Source: Ophiodon elongatus
Taxonomy: Eukaryota; Chordata; Actinopteri; Perciformes; Hexagrammidae
Direction: 5' to 3'
Assembly (NCBI GenBank): GCA_016806645.1
Contig: JACSYO010000570.1
Coordinates: 5,144,501-5,208,500, forward strand
Length of the DNA stretch: 64,000 bases
The notes under the pieces are model-generated. The model had not been told where the DNA came from. It saw only the letters and a list, made by a program, of their open reading frames with translations, and searched no databases. Shown piece by piece: positions 27,601 through 34,071 of this stretch; positions within the stretch are counted from its first letter, which is position 1, and every line of letters begins with the position of its first letter. Position numbers and translations under genes: made by a program.

Positions 27601-28823
27601 GAGATCCCGGGGACACAGACTCGTGTAGATACCAAGCTGTCATTTTGTAAAGTCAGTGTCTCTGCTGCTCACACAGACGAGAGTCTCCGTGGAGAAATCC
27701 CATGGGAGCAGATTCCTCCAACAGGTAGAGAGAAAAGGCCCCCCGGGAGAGTTTGAGAAATCCCTTTTTTCTTTAAAACAATCTCCTTTTCTTTTTTTTT
27801 TATCGAGGTTTGCTGTGATGGACGTGGTTTTGTTGGGGGCGGGGTTAAGGCCTTTGTACAACAAGTCCGTATTCTTCTCGTGCGTTGTGTTAATCCGTCA
27901 ATAGTTCCGCACAGAAACCTTGCACACCGAGTCCGATGCGTTTCATTATTCATTGTTTGTTGCGAAATTGCAATACGAGACAAAACTGACCTAAATATGC
28001 CGGTTCAGTGGACATCTCTAGTCCCAAACGGGGCTAATGGAGGAACGACATTAGCAACGAGCTATCGTTTAGCTGCGCAGAGCACAATCACTACTGTCTA
28101 ATCTTTGCTTCGTCCTTTGTTTTGGGGCCGTCCCCGATTCCAAGCTCTTCTTAAATCACCTCCCGCGATCTACCTTTAAATCCCACATCTCTGTATTCTT
28201 TATACTTTGTTTGTGATAAAGCACTTTATCCCCTTGCGCCGAGGAGACAAATGACCCAAGCGAATCAGCTCATCAGACGCCATTATGCAGGAGGACGTTT
28301 GCAAAACGTAAAAACATAAAAAATAGAAAAACTTTTCGCAGTCGGCATGTAAACGCGATTGACACAACGTGAGGTCGTATTTAATTTTGAAACTGACGAC
28401 AATTTTGGACGAAAACGTACAGACTTGGTGTTTAAAGGCCTTTAACTTTCAAATGCTTGGATGAAACTTTTGGAATGGATCCCGTGTTGCCGACTGTGTC
28501 CTTTTCCAAAAGTTACCAACCTGCGGGCGACAGCTCGGTTTGTTGTTTGATGAGTGCCGTTTGGTGCAACATGACACGCGGCGTTTTTTCGAAAACCAGT
28601 CATTGATTTTATATCAGATCTAGAAGTGTGTTTGCATGCTCTTCTCCCTGCTGCACTTGTTCTTTCTTTTTCCCAAATGTGTGTGTCACATACTGTACAC
28701 CCACCCTATCATACGTGCAAACACATGAAAACGTGGGTCCACCCAGTGCAGATGAGACTTGGCACAGTATTATCATTGTAGGGCCAGAGCCCATTCAGCA
28801 GGCGCCCACAGATAAGGCCCCTG

Positions 28824-28877
<54 letters not shown>

Positions 28878-31800
28878 ATGTACATGCACATGCACGAGAC
28901 CAGTAGGGCGTTTTTGATTCCGGCTCAATAAAAGTAACTTCGGCATGTGACCCACGGTTGTTGTTTTACACTTGAGTGAAAGCTGGGGGCCATTAAAACA
29001 AACCTTTTCAGCATATGTTAAATTCCAGCGGTCTGAGAGGAAACTAGACTTCTGCACCTCCTCTAGTCTTCTTTAGTTTCACTGTCTTTATGAAAGTCTA
29101 GGTTGTGACGGGAAACTTTGGCCAATCTCGGGTACTTTCAGAGAGAGAGAGAGAGAGCCTGCACTGTAAAGTAACCCCCACCCCTCATTATTTCCCAGTC
29201 CGCGTACAGTAAAAGTTGTAGGAGAAGTTTATTGGACTGAGTGTAAAGTAGTGCCGCCGCCTGACATGCATCACCTTTCTACCGGAAAATAGAAAAGCAC
29301 AGCTTCCGTGCTCTCCACCCATAGCTACTCCAAATGACCTGCTGCTGAGCTCATTTCCGTTTTTTTCTTTCCCGTCTCCTTCCTGTCGCGCTTCCTTCCT
29401 GTAAAAGCCAGACGATTTCTCGCACAGAGCGCAGACCTCTCTCAGCGGGGCTGCGTCTAAGAGGCTTATCACTTTCCTTCAGACGCCTGTGAGAAGAAGC
29501 TGAGCCGCTAAGAGGTTGCCCCTCGCAAGACTCGTTCTCTCTGAGGAACGTTGGAGAATAAGTAACACGCAGACACCTCTGCTGCGCTTTAAGCTCCTTT
29601 CTTGAAATGTGGGAGAGGATGCGTGGAACCATCACAAAGACAAGCTAGATCCAACCTCCCTGACTTCCTTTTATCAGTTCCATTAATTGTTGAGCCCTAT
29701 GTGTGTATGTGTGCGTGTGTGTGTGTGTCTACATGCATGTCTTCCCCAAATCAGTATGCATGCCCAGGATTTGGTTCCTAATTTGCAGCATCTTTTTGTT
29801 TATTCATGTGCACATGATATGAGACAATGAGACAAAGAAGTCAGTTTGTTTTTGCCATCGGATGCCGCAGCAACTAACTCCGGCTGCGGTGATGATCGTG
29901 GTTGATTTTCAGATTTGTTTTAACAGCAGAAATTGTTGAAATCCCATTTCTTTGCATCGGCGTAGTCACATTTATCCGGCTATACTCCGTTTTGTTTTCC
30001 GTCAGTCAAGGCGCAAACGAGTCGCAGTCCAACATGTGTATTTACTTTTTTTTTATGTCTGTGACGATAACGTCGCAGCGCTCCCGTCTCCTTTTCTTTG
30101 TCTCCTCCGCTGAGTCCCTTTTGCGTTTCTTCGTCTCTCCTCACAGACCTAAATCCACCCCGACACCCACTGCATCCCTAAGTGCCAACGGTGTGCCAAC
30201 AGAAGCTGTCGACTACGACAGATTGAAACAGGTGGGTGACCGCTTCATTGTTTGGATGTTGTTACACATGACGGGCGGGGATGTCACATTGTGTCACGCT
30301 CGGAGGCGGTCTGCTTTTACCCTCACGCTGTACTCAAGACTCTGAGATGATCCACACATTCACATAATGCGCATGCTTTGATATGTGAAATGGTTGTAAT
30401 GCAACTGCTTCAATTTCTTCCACGTTTCACGGTACTTTCCATGTTTCCTTTACTTCACTGCAGATGAAAGTTTTTACTCATTTCACCATGAAACTTTCCG
30501 CAGTTTATTACTTACTTCAAGGCAAAAGAAATGTTCAACGTTACATTTTTAATATGTGAATGAGGCCTTATCTTATTAAATATGTGCCAATTTGGATACA
30601 TTTCCATAACAGAAATCTGAACGTTGGATGAAGCCAGGTTCAGACTTTTTTACATATTTTTATCACTCCATACATCAGAAAATATTCCATGTTTTTAGGA
30701 ATAAAATGTTGTATCAGGCTCTGAAGGATATATGAACAAACCCCTTAGTAAAAAAGTTTAGAATATAGAGAGGAATAAAACTGGTAAGTTTGGCATGTGT
30801 GAGTGGTACTGAAGTGAAGATTTCTGGCTTTTAAAAGATATGTTTTGTAAAACGACAGAGCTTGTGAACGGATGAATACGGTAAAAAAGAAAATATATAA
30901 AAATAGATATCCCCATGAAACTTTTTATTAAAACAAATCTTTTTGCTATTGATAAGTTTTCTGAAATGTTCGGTTTAAAATATACGAACGAGGCCTTATA
31001 TAATGATAACTTTTGGTGCAAACAGACAAAGTAGTAAAATAATCACCTAAATGTGTGTTTTGGATGTTTTCCTTCCACTAGTCTGAAAGAAGACGTGTTA
31101 TGGAAGCAAAAAAAGCTCCAAAAATCTCAGACAATTTCTTTTTTTTAGTGTCTCCCTTCTTTAATCCTGTAGGATGTATGTTTTAATAACTTTCCTCCTG
31201 GAAGCTCTGCAGCTCTTTATGGCTGGACGAACACAAGTGTCTGGGTTTTCTACTGTGAATTGTGATAATTGTTTGCTCTTAATTAAGTAACAATTCAAGT
31301 TTTAACAAACATTACAATAATCTGACAGAATTCTCGTTGACTATAAGCTTGATGTTAATTTGGAGTTTGTTTGTTGTTTTTCTCCATCTTTTGGGTCGTT
31401 AATAATGGACACTTAATAATATATTAAAATGACTGAATGACATGAGGTCTCCAAGTAGTTCTAATCCAAGATAGTGTTTTTTTTAAATGGTCATGTTTGA
31501 CATTTAATTGTGATTATCCTATTGCTCATCTCAGGCATAGTTCAATGGATTTCCATTGGTCCCCCCCCCACCCCCCCCCTAACTAATTATGCAGCCCTGT
31601 CGCTACTACAACAGCGTGGGTGTGTGTGCAGTGACCCGTCCAGTTCCAAGGCGGCTCCTCCCTCCTGGCCTCAGTCTATGAGTCTGTTAGATAAGTCCAG
31701 AGTCTCTCGAGGGTCCCGCCTATCTGCCGGCGCAACTGCTCGCAGCAGCGGAGGGACCGGGAGACAAACCCTTTCCTCGACCCACTGTCGCTATCGCCTC

Positions 31801-33889
31801 CTCGTTCAGCTTGGGATTCGGAGGAGGAAGAGAGCACACGGCTCGAACTCCGCAACACCCGCCTACTCTCTCTTGGCAGTTTGTCCACGTCTCGGTGTCC
31901 TTAGGCGAGTCTTGGCTGCGAGGGATTAGCCTCCGCGTGAAGAAGACGGTGTACGTGTTAGCGTGTTCTCTCGTGCCCAGTTCAGACCCGGGCATTAACA
32001 TTAAAGTGTCCTGGGTGATCGGTCGCAAGTGGACAGCTCTAATTACAGGTGTGAATGCACGCAAGACGCATTGAGGAACCCGTCGAGAGCCGAATCGCCC
32101 GGACCGCTTCCGGAAGAGAAGAGCCCAGAGAGAGGGAGATATTACACATGCGTCAAACATCTTAGGCTAATTGGTTTGCCTGGAACTGGTCAAGGGATTG
32201 ACCCTGTCTGTATTGTCTTAAAAAAATAAATAAAACCCAAAAATTTAACCCAAATTCCCAAATATGTAGGATGTCACTACAGGTTCAAAACACTTTTGGT
32301 CTTGGCAAAACAGAAATGATGTACAAATGTATTTGTATGTGAAGCGGGGCAGTGAGATCTGACGCATTCCGATCTGAACTGACGTACTTCGAGCTCTCCA
32401 CTTTCTGAACATAGAAAAACCCCAAGACGCGCGTTGACGCCAGTGTCTCCGCTCCGAGGGGAGTGGAAGGTGGAGAGACTAGTGTGTCTCTTCTCTGAGG
32501 GACATTTATCACGTTTGTGTTGAAAGGTGACTCTGTTTGTGTTCCTTTTTTTTTGTTTTGTTTCAGGACATCCTGGATGAGATGAGGAAGGAGCTGTCGA
32601 AGCTAAAAGAAGAGCTCATCGATGGTATTTATCATCGAAACCCATGCTGTCCTTTCACACACACACAGGGGGGTCAACAGGGGCCCCTGATTCACCTTTC
32701 ACCCCCGGGGCCCCACTAATAGGTTAATCCAGCCCTGAATACGAGGGAGTAAACTAAAATATTACTCTGATTTATTACCAAACTAGTCTCTGAGTTCTGG
32801 GAACGTAGCAAATAGTCCAACAGGGCAACAAACACAAGTGGTCCTCCAATCAGACAGGTGTTTTCATGTTTCTATACTGAGGGGGGGGGGGGGGTACGTC
32901 TGTTTACTACAAATCTGAGATTCAAACGTACCCTGGGAGACCTGGATCTGTTACGTTAGAAAGCCAATCGCCGTCTAAAATATGCAAATGTAGACAAAAG
33001 AAACCCCCAGCTCAGAGTAGACTTACAGTGATGAGAGCGAGAGCGAGGGTTAGCATTAGTATTAGCATAAATACAGCAAGTTAAAATATCATTATTGACA
33101 GCAAACATGGTCCAGTGTGCACTCATCGGATGCACACCGCATCCTAGAGCGTCCTTCTTCTACCGTGAGATGTTATTGTACGCTTCACACCGTGTAGGCC
33201 GCCACCAGCTTCATGTTAACAACAAGACAGAAGCAAAACAGAAGAAGCTAACTACACTGACCATTCAGGTGCGTCTACTCGTCGCCATTTTTTTCCGCAA
33301 CCAATGAACAGAAGTTACCATATTTGGAATGCAGAGGAGTGGCGTAGTGACGCCGTATACGTCTCTGGTAGCGGCAGAGACCTGTCAATCACAGTAAGCC
33401 CGCCCTAAAGCGTACCCTGCTTTATAGTCTATTTGACTAAATGGACCATGATTTACTAAATGAACATCATGCTGTATTGAAGAAGACTTGAAACTAGAGA
33501 TTGAGACCATACAATCATGTTTACAATGTTTACTGAGGGAATAAATCAAGAGAGAAGTAGGGTCATTTTCTCATAGACTTCTATACAATCAGACTTCTTT
33601 TTACAACCAGAGGAGTCGCCCCCTGCTGGTCAGTGGAGAGAATGCAACTTTTAAGACACTTCCGCATCGGCTTCAGTCGGCTGAACCGGAGTTTGCCGCC
33701 TGAGCAGAACTAAGAATTACAACAGAGGAACTATCATTCACCGTCATCGAGCTCCACTCCCATGTTATAGATTTCACAGGTATTACATGTTTTTAATTTG
33801 TGTTTTGGTACCTTAAATTTCTCACATGCATCGCTCTATTTGTGTCCCCAGCAATCAGGGAGGAGCTTGGAAAGTCCAGCACGGCGTAG
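1712..33889 (+). CDS. enah: enah (Mena), Ena/VASP family actin regulator; 3' two thirds of the gene, 11 coding exons
   Basis: Ena/VASP proteins bind growing barbed ends of actin filaments at leading edges, filopodia and adhesions, recruit profilin-actin and oppose capping. The spliced exons 1712-1784, 14793-15142, 20771-21568, 24134-24453, 24917-25059, 25269-25317, 26330-26381, 26639-26705, 30147-30231, 32567-32624 and 33852-33889 keep one reading frame across every junction. They give 676 residues, or 410 if the 798-nt exon is skipped. In order they encode a linker (GPTLPR), LERER-type repeats ending in RRIS, a Pro/Ser-rich insert, polyproline stretches, the G-actin motif LAAALAGAKLRKV, the Mena-type block GNGPLP..GLMEEMSALLARRRRIA, the F-actin motif RKPWERTNTMNGSKSPVI and a C-terminal coiled coil ending GKSSTA. 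LERER repeats and the large insert favour ENAH over VASP or EVL. The EVH1 exons lie upstream of the window, so the gene is cut by the window edge. I see no disabling mutation. Confidence 0.96.
1889..1919. repeat. (CA)n microsatellite
   Basis: An uninterrupted CA run of about 15 units, 105 bp after the enah linker-exon donor. Confidence 0.97.
2033..2124. repeat. (CA)46 microsatellite
   Basis: A perfect AC/CA run of 92 bp, separated from the 1889-1919 tract by 113 bp of non-repeat sequence. Its length and purity suggest it is polymorphic. Confidence 0.98.
2958..3185 (+). repeat. 21-bp minisatellite, about 11 copies
   Basis: The unit TACTGGTTTARGACNGTTTAA is repeated head to tail. Copies fall into two main variants around the middle of the unit, AGGACAG and AAGACSG, which alternate over the central part of the array. 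The array ends abruptly in GGACAGTATTATGC. Confidence 0.95.
3270..3466. repeat. polypyrimidine (CT/CTTT)n tract followed by CA repeats
   Basis: About 155 bp of the + strand is almost entirely C and T, in CTCTCT, TTTCTC and CCTCTC blocks. It passes into short CA runs at 3445-3471. The open frames across it are low-complexity artefacts. Confidence 0.9.
4307..4450 (+). repeat. dispersed repeat family A, 5' end copy (ATAGACTGTATA...)
   Basis: The copy begins ATAGACTGTATATAAAAAGTGG and continues with GACGTCACC, TTGGTTTGTGGACTGCCGTT, GAAGCCTCGAGTTCGGCA and CGCCATCTTGG. The same ordered blocks occur at 9897-10235, and an inverted terminal piece lies at 54817-54844. It looks like a non-autonomous element common in fish genomes. 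The class is not assigned. Confidence 0.75.
4495..4670 (+). repeat. dispersed repeat family B, copy 1
   Basis: The segment around ACTTTCATTTTGTGTTCATTTTTGCGACCCCTGTGGACGAAGG...GTTTCCGAGC...AGAGTCCCTTTA has a clear relative at about 27325-27440 in another enah intron. It is preceded by AGTGGTGAAATGTAACCAAGTACTTG, an opening I associate with fish hAT-like short elements. That class assignment is from memory. Confidence 0.65.
6027..6035 (+). promoter_or_regulatory. candidate TATA box inside an enah intron
   Basis: The sequence CGCGGTATAAATAGCTGCG is a textbook TATA box in a GC-rich setting, followed about 30 bp later by purine-rich sequence where transcription could begin. It could drive a shorter enah transcript lacking EVH1 or a non-coding RNA. 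No first exon can be shown. Confidence 0.25.
6137..6179. repeat. (GA)n microsatellite
   Basis: An AG/GA run of about 21 units, preceded by an imperfect purine-rich stretch from 6085. Confidence 0.96.
6297..6363. repeat. (CA)n microsatellite
   Basis: A CA run with two early interruptions (ACTCAC and AAACA). It lies 89 bp upstream of a (GT)n run, so the two tracts form an inverted pair. Confidence 0.96.
6453..6494. repeat. (GT)21 microsatellite
   Basis: A perfect GT run that is the reverse-complement partner of the CA run at 6297-6363. Confidence 0.96.
8210..8710 (+). repeat. GGTTCT-periodic dispersed element, copy 1
   Basis: About 500 bp is built around recurring GGTTCT/AGAACC words every 25-60 bp (CTAGAACCATATGGGGTTCTT, GAGAGGTTCTAC, GGGGGTTCTACCGAGAAC, TTCCAAGGGATTCATCTAGAAC, GGTTCCTCATTAGG). 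It aligns block by block, in the same orientation, with 18010-18620. The open frame across 8336-8686 is a by-product of the periodicity. Confidence 0.85.
9272..9352. repeat. (CA)n microsatellite
   Basis: An AC/CA run of about 40 units with a single ACAT interruption near its start. Confidence 0.97.
9897..10235 (+). repeat. dispersed repeat family A, long copy
   Basis: It shares with 4307-4450 the blocks ATGGACGTAGTCACCGT, CATTGGTTTGTGGACTACG and AAAGCCTCGAGGTTCTG. It then continues through GGAACCAGAAGTGA to GACCTGTCAATCACAAGG and CCCTAAAGC, which recur at 33370-33425. It therefore links the 5' copy and the 3' copy of the family. Confidence 0.75.
10600..10880. repeat. cluster of TAACGTTA / GCTAGC words
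   Basis: The words TAACGTTA, TAACGTCAGC, GCTAGCTATGCTAG, GCTAACGTTAAC and TTAACGTTAC recur throughout this 280-bp AT-rich stretch. Such short palindromic words are frequent in fish introns. No unit length is fixed, so this is a word cluster and not a tandem array. Confidence 0.5.
12380..12473 (+). pseudogene. decayed RecQ-like DNA helicase fragment
   Basis: One frame reads SELESIPSLKEEQRTSMEN, which resembles the RecQ helicase motif 0 region (SLKEEQRTAL...). Immediately after it, another frame reads VFAPLTTGFGK, matching motif I, the Walker A loop (PTGFGKS type). The two are separated by a frameshift and followed by a stop. RecQ-like genes occur in many copies in fish genomes, some probably carried by DNA transposons, from general knowledge. 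This is a short non-functional remnant. The flanking GATTGACAGATGGTTCATCCAATCA may belong to the same repeat. Confidence 0.45.
13302..13340. repeat. (GT)n microsatellite
   Basis: A GT run of about 19 units. Imperfect GTGTGCGTG sequence continues to 13347, and a second imperfect GT-rich stretch lies at 13464-13510. Confidence 0.96.
14532..14790. repeat. polypyrimidine minisatellite directly upstream of the LERER exon
   Basis: About 260 bp of C/T-rich sequence repeats TCTCCTCTCCTGTTTC-like units of irregular length, with only scattered purines. It runs into the acceptor CTCACCCAG at 14784-14792. It therefore includes the polypyrimidine tract of the LERER exon and greatly extends it. Confidence 0.85.
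14793..15142 (+). CDS. enah: enah exon b: LERER repeat region
   Basis: This 350-nt exon (phase 2 in, phase 1 out, donor CG|GTGAGT) encodes RQLQDLQRQKELER, then charged heptad-free repeats of the type QEHER/LERER, and ends ERGRRISNA. In mammalian Mena the LERER segment is a long charged helix linked to integrin alpha-5 binding and filament association. RRIS is a protein kinase A site matching the VASP Ser157 position. The QEHER unit is encoded by four nearly perfect 15-bp direct repeats at about 14851-14912, so the repeat number has changed recently. Glu and Arg dominate. No stop or shift is seen. Confidence 0.95.
15993..16072. repeat. (GT)40 microsatellite
   Basis: A perfect 80-bp GT run followed by a G-rich stretch (TTTGGGGGGGCGGGGGAGGGG). 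Confidence 0.98.
16632..16677. repeat. (GT)23 microsatellite
   Basis: A perfect GT run. Confidence 0.97.
16891..16972. repeat. (GT)41 microsatellite
   Basis: A perfect GT run. It is the third long GT tract within 1 kb. Confidence 0.98.
17499..17540. repeat. (GA)21 microsatellite
   Basis: A perfect GA run. Confidence 0.97.
18010..18620 (+). repeat. GGTTCT-periodic dispersed element, copy 2
   Basis: It aligns with 8210-8710 in order: AACTAGAACCAGATAGGGTTCTT, AATGGTTCGACCCAGAACCCT, GAGGTTCTATCCAGAACA, TTCCAAGGGTTT, CTAGAACCCACCCAGG, GGTTCCTCATGAGG, GATGTGATGCAGCACAACCCACAA and GGGAGGATCTTG. It is slightly longer than copy 1 because of extra internal GGTTCT modules. Confidence 0.85.
19310..19520 (+). 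repeat. dispersed repeat family C, copy 1
   Basis: The blocks TAATAGACATCCCCATGAAAACTTACC, GCAAGTTTTCTGAAATGTTATG, TTATCTAATTAAATATGTGC and AAACATGTTATGGAAGCAAAGTAGCCCAAAATCTCTG all recur in the same order in the 30450-31135 region. The class is unknown. Confidence 0.75.
19945..20115. repeat. imperfect GACACAGAGACCAGA repeat
   Basis: The phrases AGACCAGGGACAGAGACA, AAAGAGACCAGG, GACACAGAGACCAGAA and GATACAAAGACAC recur irregularly over about 170 bp, purine-rich with CA steps. Open frames in both directions are artefacts of it. Confidence 0.75.
20346..20377. repeat. (GT)n microsatellite
   Basis: A GT run of about 16 units. Confidence 0.95.
20771..21568 (+). CDS. enah: enah exon c: large proline/serine-rich cassette exon
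   Basis: This exon is 798 nt (266 codons), phase 1 in and phase 1 out, with acceptor ACATGTAG and donor CAGG|GTAAGG, so skipping it keeps the frame. It encodes AFESTLYTQEYSGTSSAAAS, then a low-complexity Pro/Ser/Ala region with PPPPPTPPPLPSP and short P-rich runs, and ends QPQPQ. By position and size it matches the neural-specific insert of mammalian Mena (the 140-kDa form). The tissue restriction is inferred. GC content is far above the flanking introns. A (CT)n run begins 25 nt after the donor and the upstream intron is pyrimidine-rich, a pattern expected of a PTB-regulated exon. Confidence 0.88.
21594..21670. repeat. (CT)n tract 25 nt downstream of the cassette-exon donor
   Basis: A CT run of about 31 units, continuing as CTCGCTCTCTCTAACTCTCTCTGACTCTCTC to about 21690. 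In the enah pre-mRNA it is a CU repeat, a known binding context for PTB proteins. Confidence 0.95.
22462..22582. mobile_element. 121-bp MITE with terminal inverted repeats
   Basis: The left end CGTTATGCTGTGTTCACACCAA and the reverse complement of the right end (TTGGTGTGAACGCAGCATTACG at 22561-22582) match at 20 of 22 positions. The interior is too short to code. The TGCTG(C/T)GTTCACACCAAA terminus is one I associate with abundant fish non-autonomous DNA transposons. The superfamily is not assigned. Confidence 0.75.
23798..24010. mobile_element. TTAA-flanked MITE, degraded copy (213 bp)
   Basis: It is bounded by TTAA on both sides. The left end is TTAAAGGGACGGTTCCCC, and the right end CCCCCCTAACTG-type sequence ends GTCCCATTAA, which is inverted to the left end. 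Internal blocks GGTCGGTGGATCATTTTGAGTGACC and CGATCTAGATGGATAAA match the longer copy at 63640-63987. A TTAA target site is typical of piggyBac-like elements. Confidence 0.75.
24134..24453 (+). CDS. enah: enah exon d: polyproline core and G-actin-binding motif
   Basis: The exon has acceptor CCCCCCGACAG, phase 1 in, phase 0 out and donor AGG|GTGAGA. It encodes EVAQTPGSIALAPPPPPPLP, several further 6-8 residue proline runs including GPPPPPG (profilin-binding type), then FSPTEDRPFSGLAAALAGAK followed by LRKVPR. The last block is the start of EVH2, the thymosin-like G-actin-binding motif with the conserved KLRKV. The preceding exon may be c or b, since both end in phase 1 with G. High GC and C-runs here shadow several spurious minus-strand frames. 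Confidence 0.95.
24454..24916 (+). other. enah: enah intron, 463 bp
   Basis: It contains a short (CA)n at 24643-24665 and otherwise unremarkable sequence. Confidence 0.85.
24917..25059 (+). CDS. enah: enah exon e: EVH2 GNGPLP..SALLARR block
   Basis: Acceptor CCCTTCAG, phase 0 in, phase 2 out, donor GAG|GTAGAG. It encodes SDDAGAALAAAMLGAVGAAG, then RGNGPLPGGGGLMEEMSALL and ARR. The second half is almost identical to the mammalian ENAH block GNGPLPLGGSGLMEEMSALLARR. The first half is alanine/glycine-rich and diverged. Confidence 0.94.
25269..25317 (+). CDS. enah: enah exon f: RRIADKGS segment
   Basis: A 49-nt exon. The first G completes Arg, giving RRRRIADKGSSPEPDQRS, then donor TCG|GTAAGC at phase 0. 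It matches mammalian RRRRIAEKGSTIETEQ. Confidence 0.92.
25318..26329 (+). other. enah: enah intron, 1.0 kb
   Basis: AT-rich, with a short (CA)n at 25433-25460. No coding or repeat feature is assigned in the rest. Confidence 0.8.
26330..26381 (+). CDS. enah: enah exon g: acidic linker before the F-actin motif
   Basis: Acceptor CCCAACAG, phase 0 in, phase 1 out, donor CAG|GTGAGT. It reads EEGEMNTTPKVSACSTP, the counterpart of the mammalian Glu/Ser/Thr-rich stretch ending SSTSTPE. It is short and weakly conserved, placed mainly by splice phase and order. Confidence 0.88.
26639..26705 (+). CDS. enah: enah exon h: F-actin-binding motif
   Basis: Acceptor TTCTCCAG, phase 1 in, phase 2 out, donor AAG|GTAAGG. 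It encodes MPRKPWERTNTMNGSKSPVI followed by GR, nearly identical to the mammalian ENAH F-actin-binding sequence. Confidence 0.96.
27290..27450 (+). repeat. dispersed repeat family B, copy 2
   Basis: The blocks ACAAGGGGCTTTTATTTTGTGTTGA, GGCGGTCCCTGTGGACAAAAGCGG, TAGTGTTTCCGAGCGACAGAGTCCCTTTAGAAAACCTC match 4550-4655 in order and orientation. Confidence 0.7.
28826..28874. repeat. (GT)24 microsatellite
   Basis: A perfect GT run followed by GTACATGTACATGCACATGCA. Confidence 0.97.
30147..30231 (+). CDS. enah: enah exon i: RPKST linker and start of coiled coil
   Basis: Acceptor CCTCACAG, phase 2 in, phase 0 out, donor CAG|GTGGGT. It reads RPKSTPTPTASLSANGVPTE then AVDYDRLKQ, matching mammalian RPKSTPLSQPSANGVQTEGLDYDRLKQ. 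The last residues open the tetramerisation helix. Confidence 0.96.
30450..30720 (+). repeat. dispersed repeat family C, copy 2
   Basis: The blocks CATGAAACTTTCCGCAGTTTATTACTTACTT, TATGTGAATGAGGCCTTATCTTATTAAATATGTGCC and ACATTTCCATAACAGAAATCTGAACG are shared with 19310-19520 and continue further 3' (CAGGTTCAGACTTTTTTACATATT). Confidence 0.7.
30895..31145 (+). repeat. dispersed repeat family C, copy 3
   Basis: The blocks AATAGATATCCCCATGAAACTTTTTATT, GATAAGTTTTCTGAAATGTTCGG, ACGAGGCCTTATATAATG and GTGTTATGGAAGCAAAAAAAGCTCCAAAAATCTC match copy 1 in order. Confidence 0.75.
31610..32165. repeat. probable dispersed element, GC-rich block
   Basis: This block has clearly higher GC than the surrounding intron. 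It contains the phrase CAGTTCAGACCCGGGCATTAACATT...GTCCTGGGTGATCGGTCGCAAGTGGACAGCTCTAATTACAGGTGTGAATGCACGC (in pieces), which I recall as a recurrent fish repeat sequence. The long frames on both strands have no recognisable domain. No second copy exists in this window. Confidence 0.35.
32567..32624 (+). CDS. enah: enah exon j: tetramerisation coiled coil
   Basis: Acceptor TGTTTCAG, phase 0 in, phase 1 out, donor GATG|GTATTT. It reads DILDEMRKELSKLKEELID, a right-handed coiled-coil segment nearly identical to mammalian ENAH (one Thr to Ser change). It joins the last exon as DAIREEL. Confidence 0.97.
32625..33851 (+). other. enah: last enah intron, 1.2 kb
   Basis: It holds a G run at 32881-32894 and family A copy 3 at about 33300-33690. 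The rest shows nothing assignable. Confidence 0.8.
33300..33690 (+). repeat. dispersed repeat family A, 3' copy
   Basis: The blocks AACAGAAGTTACCATATTTGG, GACCTGTCAATCACAGTAAGC, CGCCCTAAAGCGTACC and TGCTTTATAGTCTATTTGACTAAATGG overlap the 3' part of 9897-10235. The copy then continues with CATAGACTTCTATACAATCAGACTTC...GGAGTCGCCCCCTGCTGG, the usual 3' end of this fish element as I recall it. Confidence 0.75.
33852..33889 (+). CDS. enah: enah last coding exon
   Basis: Acceptor GTCCCCAG. CA completes Ala, then IREELGKSSTA and TAG at 33887-33889. Mammalian ENAH ends IRQELSKSNTA, so both length and terminus agree. Confidence 0.97.
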
Positions 33890-34022
33890 AGGACCCAAAC
33901 TCCCTCTCCACAACATCCACAACGACCCGACAGACGACCACAGTCGATTTTAAGACATGACAATACAACAGCAGAAAATAAAATAAAACAATAAAAAAAA
34001 TGGTGACAACAATCACGGCGAT

Positions 34023-34026
<4 letters not shown>

Positions 34027-34061
<35 letters not shown>

Positions 34062-34071
34062 GAGAGAGAGG
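34027..34071. repeat. (GA)n tract in the enah 3' UTR
   Basis: A GA run with one ACA interruption, about 140 nt after the stop codon. It is the only long simple repeat expected to be in a mature mRNA in this window. Confidence 0.92.

Larger units (their letters stand above)
26706..30146 (+). other. enah: enah intron, 3.4 kb; position of mammalian exon 11a
   Basis: Mammalian ENAH carries the alternative exon 11a here (peptide beginning RDSPRKNQIVFDN). I do not find a frame resembling it on the + strand. The intron holds family B copy 2 (about 27290-27440), a (GT)n at 28826-28874 and ordinary sequence elsewhere (27560-28800, 28900-30100). Confidence 0.65.
30232..32566 (+). other. enah: enah intron, 2.3 kb
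   Basis: The first half carries two further family C copies. The second half (31600-32160) is a GC-richer block with its own entry. C-runs occur at 31561-31579. Confidence 0.8.

Noticed and set aside
31510..32229. Several frames of 66-146 codons on both strands
   Set aside because: No domain, overlapping in all frames, and the block looks like a dispersed repeat.
33095..33307. Frame starting MVQCALIGC that faintly recalls a THAP zinc-finger start
   Set aside because: The Cys spacing is the only resemblance; the conserved Trp, His and AVPTIF-like residues are missing.
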